This document shows positions 63,117-64,000 of a DNA stretch of 64,000 nucleotides, in pieces. Origin of the DNA: Shinisaurus crocodilurus (Eukaryota; Chordata; Lepidosauria; Squamata; Shinisauridae); contig CM037878.1 in the NCBI GenBank assembly GCA_021292165.1, positions 5,272,804-5,336,803 of the forward strand. The letters are read 5' to 3'. Every line of letters starts with the position of its first letter. Position 1 is the first letter of the stretch. The position numbers and the translations under genes are program-made. The notes under the pieces were generated by a model. The model had not been told where the DNA came from, searched no databases, and saw only the letters and a program-made list of their open reading frames with translations.

Positions 63117-63495
63117 CAGTCTGCATTTTGATGCAAACTTACCAGATTTCACACTTTAGAACCACTATGCAAACCCAAACTCAGTTGTCCTTCGAAATTT
63201 GCACTTCTCTGAATTTTGCAATGGAGTACTCCAGTCAAAAAATGCATACAAAAATCTGTACATTGTGGAAAGGCACACACACAAAAATGCATATATTCAT
63301 GTAAATAACATTTTAAAAAATGCCTTATATTAGGAAAATTGCTTGCAAAAATTATGTATTACGTAAGGAAAAATTGCATACAGAAATGACTGTATTAGGA
63401 GAAATGCTCACAAAAAATGTGTACATATTTTCATACAGACTTTTTTAAAAAAAATTGTGAAAATTCAGGACAGATCAAACTTACGATTGGAAAAA
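63117..63495 (+). repeat. AT-rich degenerate repeat family, copy 3
   Basis: The left block (ctcagttgtccttcgaaatt, ctgaattttgcaatggagta), then units such as aaaaatgcatatattcatgt and aggaaaattgcttgcaaaaa, and a final tgtgaaaattcaggacagat. Co-linear with 9010-9372. The most complete copy for defining the family. Confidence 0.78.
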
Positions 63496-64000
63496 AGATC
63501 AAAGTCCAGGATCAACTGAACTTAATTTTGGAAAAATAAGAAAACACAATTGACAAATGTGTCCACTCTACTCCATAGTAAATCTTTCGGATAGCTGCCG
63601 ATTGGAGCCTTCAGACTTGGCGCTGTGGTAGGACAAGCTTTGACATTTGCAATGAGAGATGCAAATGCAAGCCATCTTTGATTGTATTTTGCATGCTAAG
63701 TGCCAGCACGATACACTTCCCCAGCTGCCTTGATTGTGAATCTCCATGAACCCAAAAACTGCTATTCAAACTATGTCAAGAGAGGCTGATGCATCAACAG
63801 GCACCCAAGCCGGGGAACAGGTATCAGCCTAAAATAGCTGTGTCACAAATGCATCCTCATACAAATCTAGCTATATTTCACTATATTTGCTTAAATGTAA
63901 GGATAGAGCCTGTTTCTTTCATTTAAAACATCCCCAGTGATGTTTTAAATTTTCCATGGAGAAGAGAGGGCAGCTATCTCAACAACTCCATCAGCTTCCT
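63496..64000. other. unassigned sequence to window end
   Basis: No repeat family or exon that I can support. Confidence 0.3.

Overview
This is a repeat-dominated stretch of a vertebrate nuclear genome, most likely from a squamate reptile (lizard or snake). The assignment rests on the mix of repeats: CR1 LINEs with recent, nearly open reading frames, many L2 LINE 3' ends, L1 3' ends, a MIR-like CORE-SINE with an L2-type tail, a 5S-rRNA-derived SINE with a CR1-type tail, a second tRNA-derived SINE, and a very large load of hAT-type foldback DNA transposons. I cannot name the species. I found no convincing host exon, no rRNA or tRNA gene, and no bacterial-type operon, phage or CRISPR. The open frames are either transposon protein remnants or chance frames running through repeats.

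Layout. 1-9.5 kb: L2, CR1 and CORE-SINE fragments, a 135-bp palindromic hAT MITE (2342-2476), a large foldback with 181-bp arms (2765-3293), and a dispersed element (about 7918-8235) with a second copy at about 57373-57715. 9.55-12.5 kb: the best-preserved LINE, a CR1 copy with endonuclease and reverse transcriptase, disabled by two frameshifts and an Asp-to-Asn change in the catalytic FADD motif. 13.9-19.3 kb: two opposed copies of an unclassified element built from about four 150-bp units. One copy carries a 755-bp hAT element rich in GAGTC; the other keeps the empty site. 20.5-21.9 kb: a palindromic MITE with an L1 3' end nested inside it, then a 146-bp hAT MITE with a perfect 8-bp target duplication. 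23.8-25.9 kb: a second CR1 copy on the minus strand, 5'-truncated but with an intact FADD motif. 26.8-28.1 kb: three 5S-SINEs. 29.8-30.1 kb: a small Tc1/mariner (pogo-like) MITE inside an AT-rich repeat. 31-36 kb: CR1, L2 and hAT remnants and microsatellites. 36.2-37.6 kb: a CR1/L3-type copy split by a CORE-SINE and by a 774-bp solo LTR with 5-bp duplications. 38-43 kb: hAT elements, SINEs, a CpG-rich hairpin region (41.45-42.23 kb) and an L1 fragment. 43.4-45.4 kb is mostly non-repetitive. 45.4-64 kb: further CR1, L2, SINE and hAT insertions, including the second GAGTC-rich hAT copy (52043-52825) and a hAT nested in a 5S-SINE (50888-51236).

How the parts relate. The window shows two SINE/LINE partnerships directly. 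The 5S-SINE shares its 3' tail with the CR1 LINEs at 9.55-12.5 and 23.8-25.9 kb, and the CORE-SINE tail resembles the L2 tail, so each SINE probably borrowed the machinery of its partner. The hAT MITEs have no transposase gene here and would have moved in trans. Nested insertions with intact target duplications give a relative order of events at several loci.
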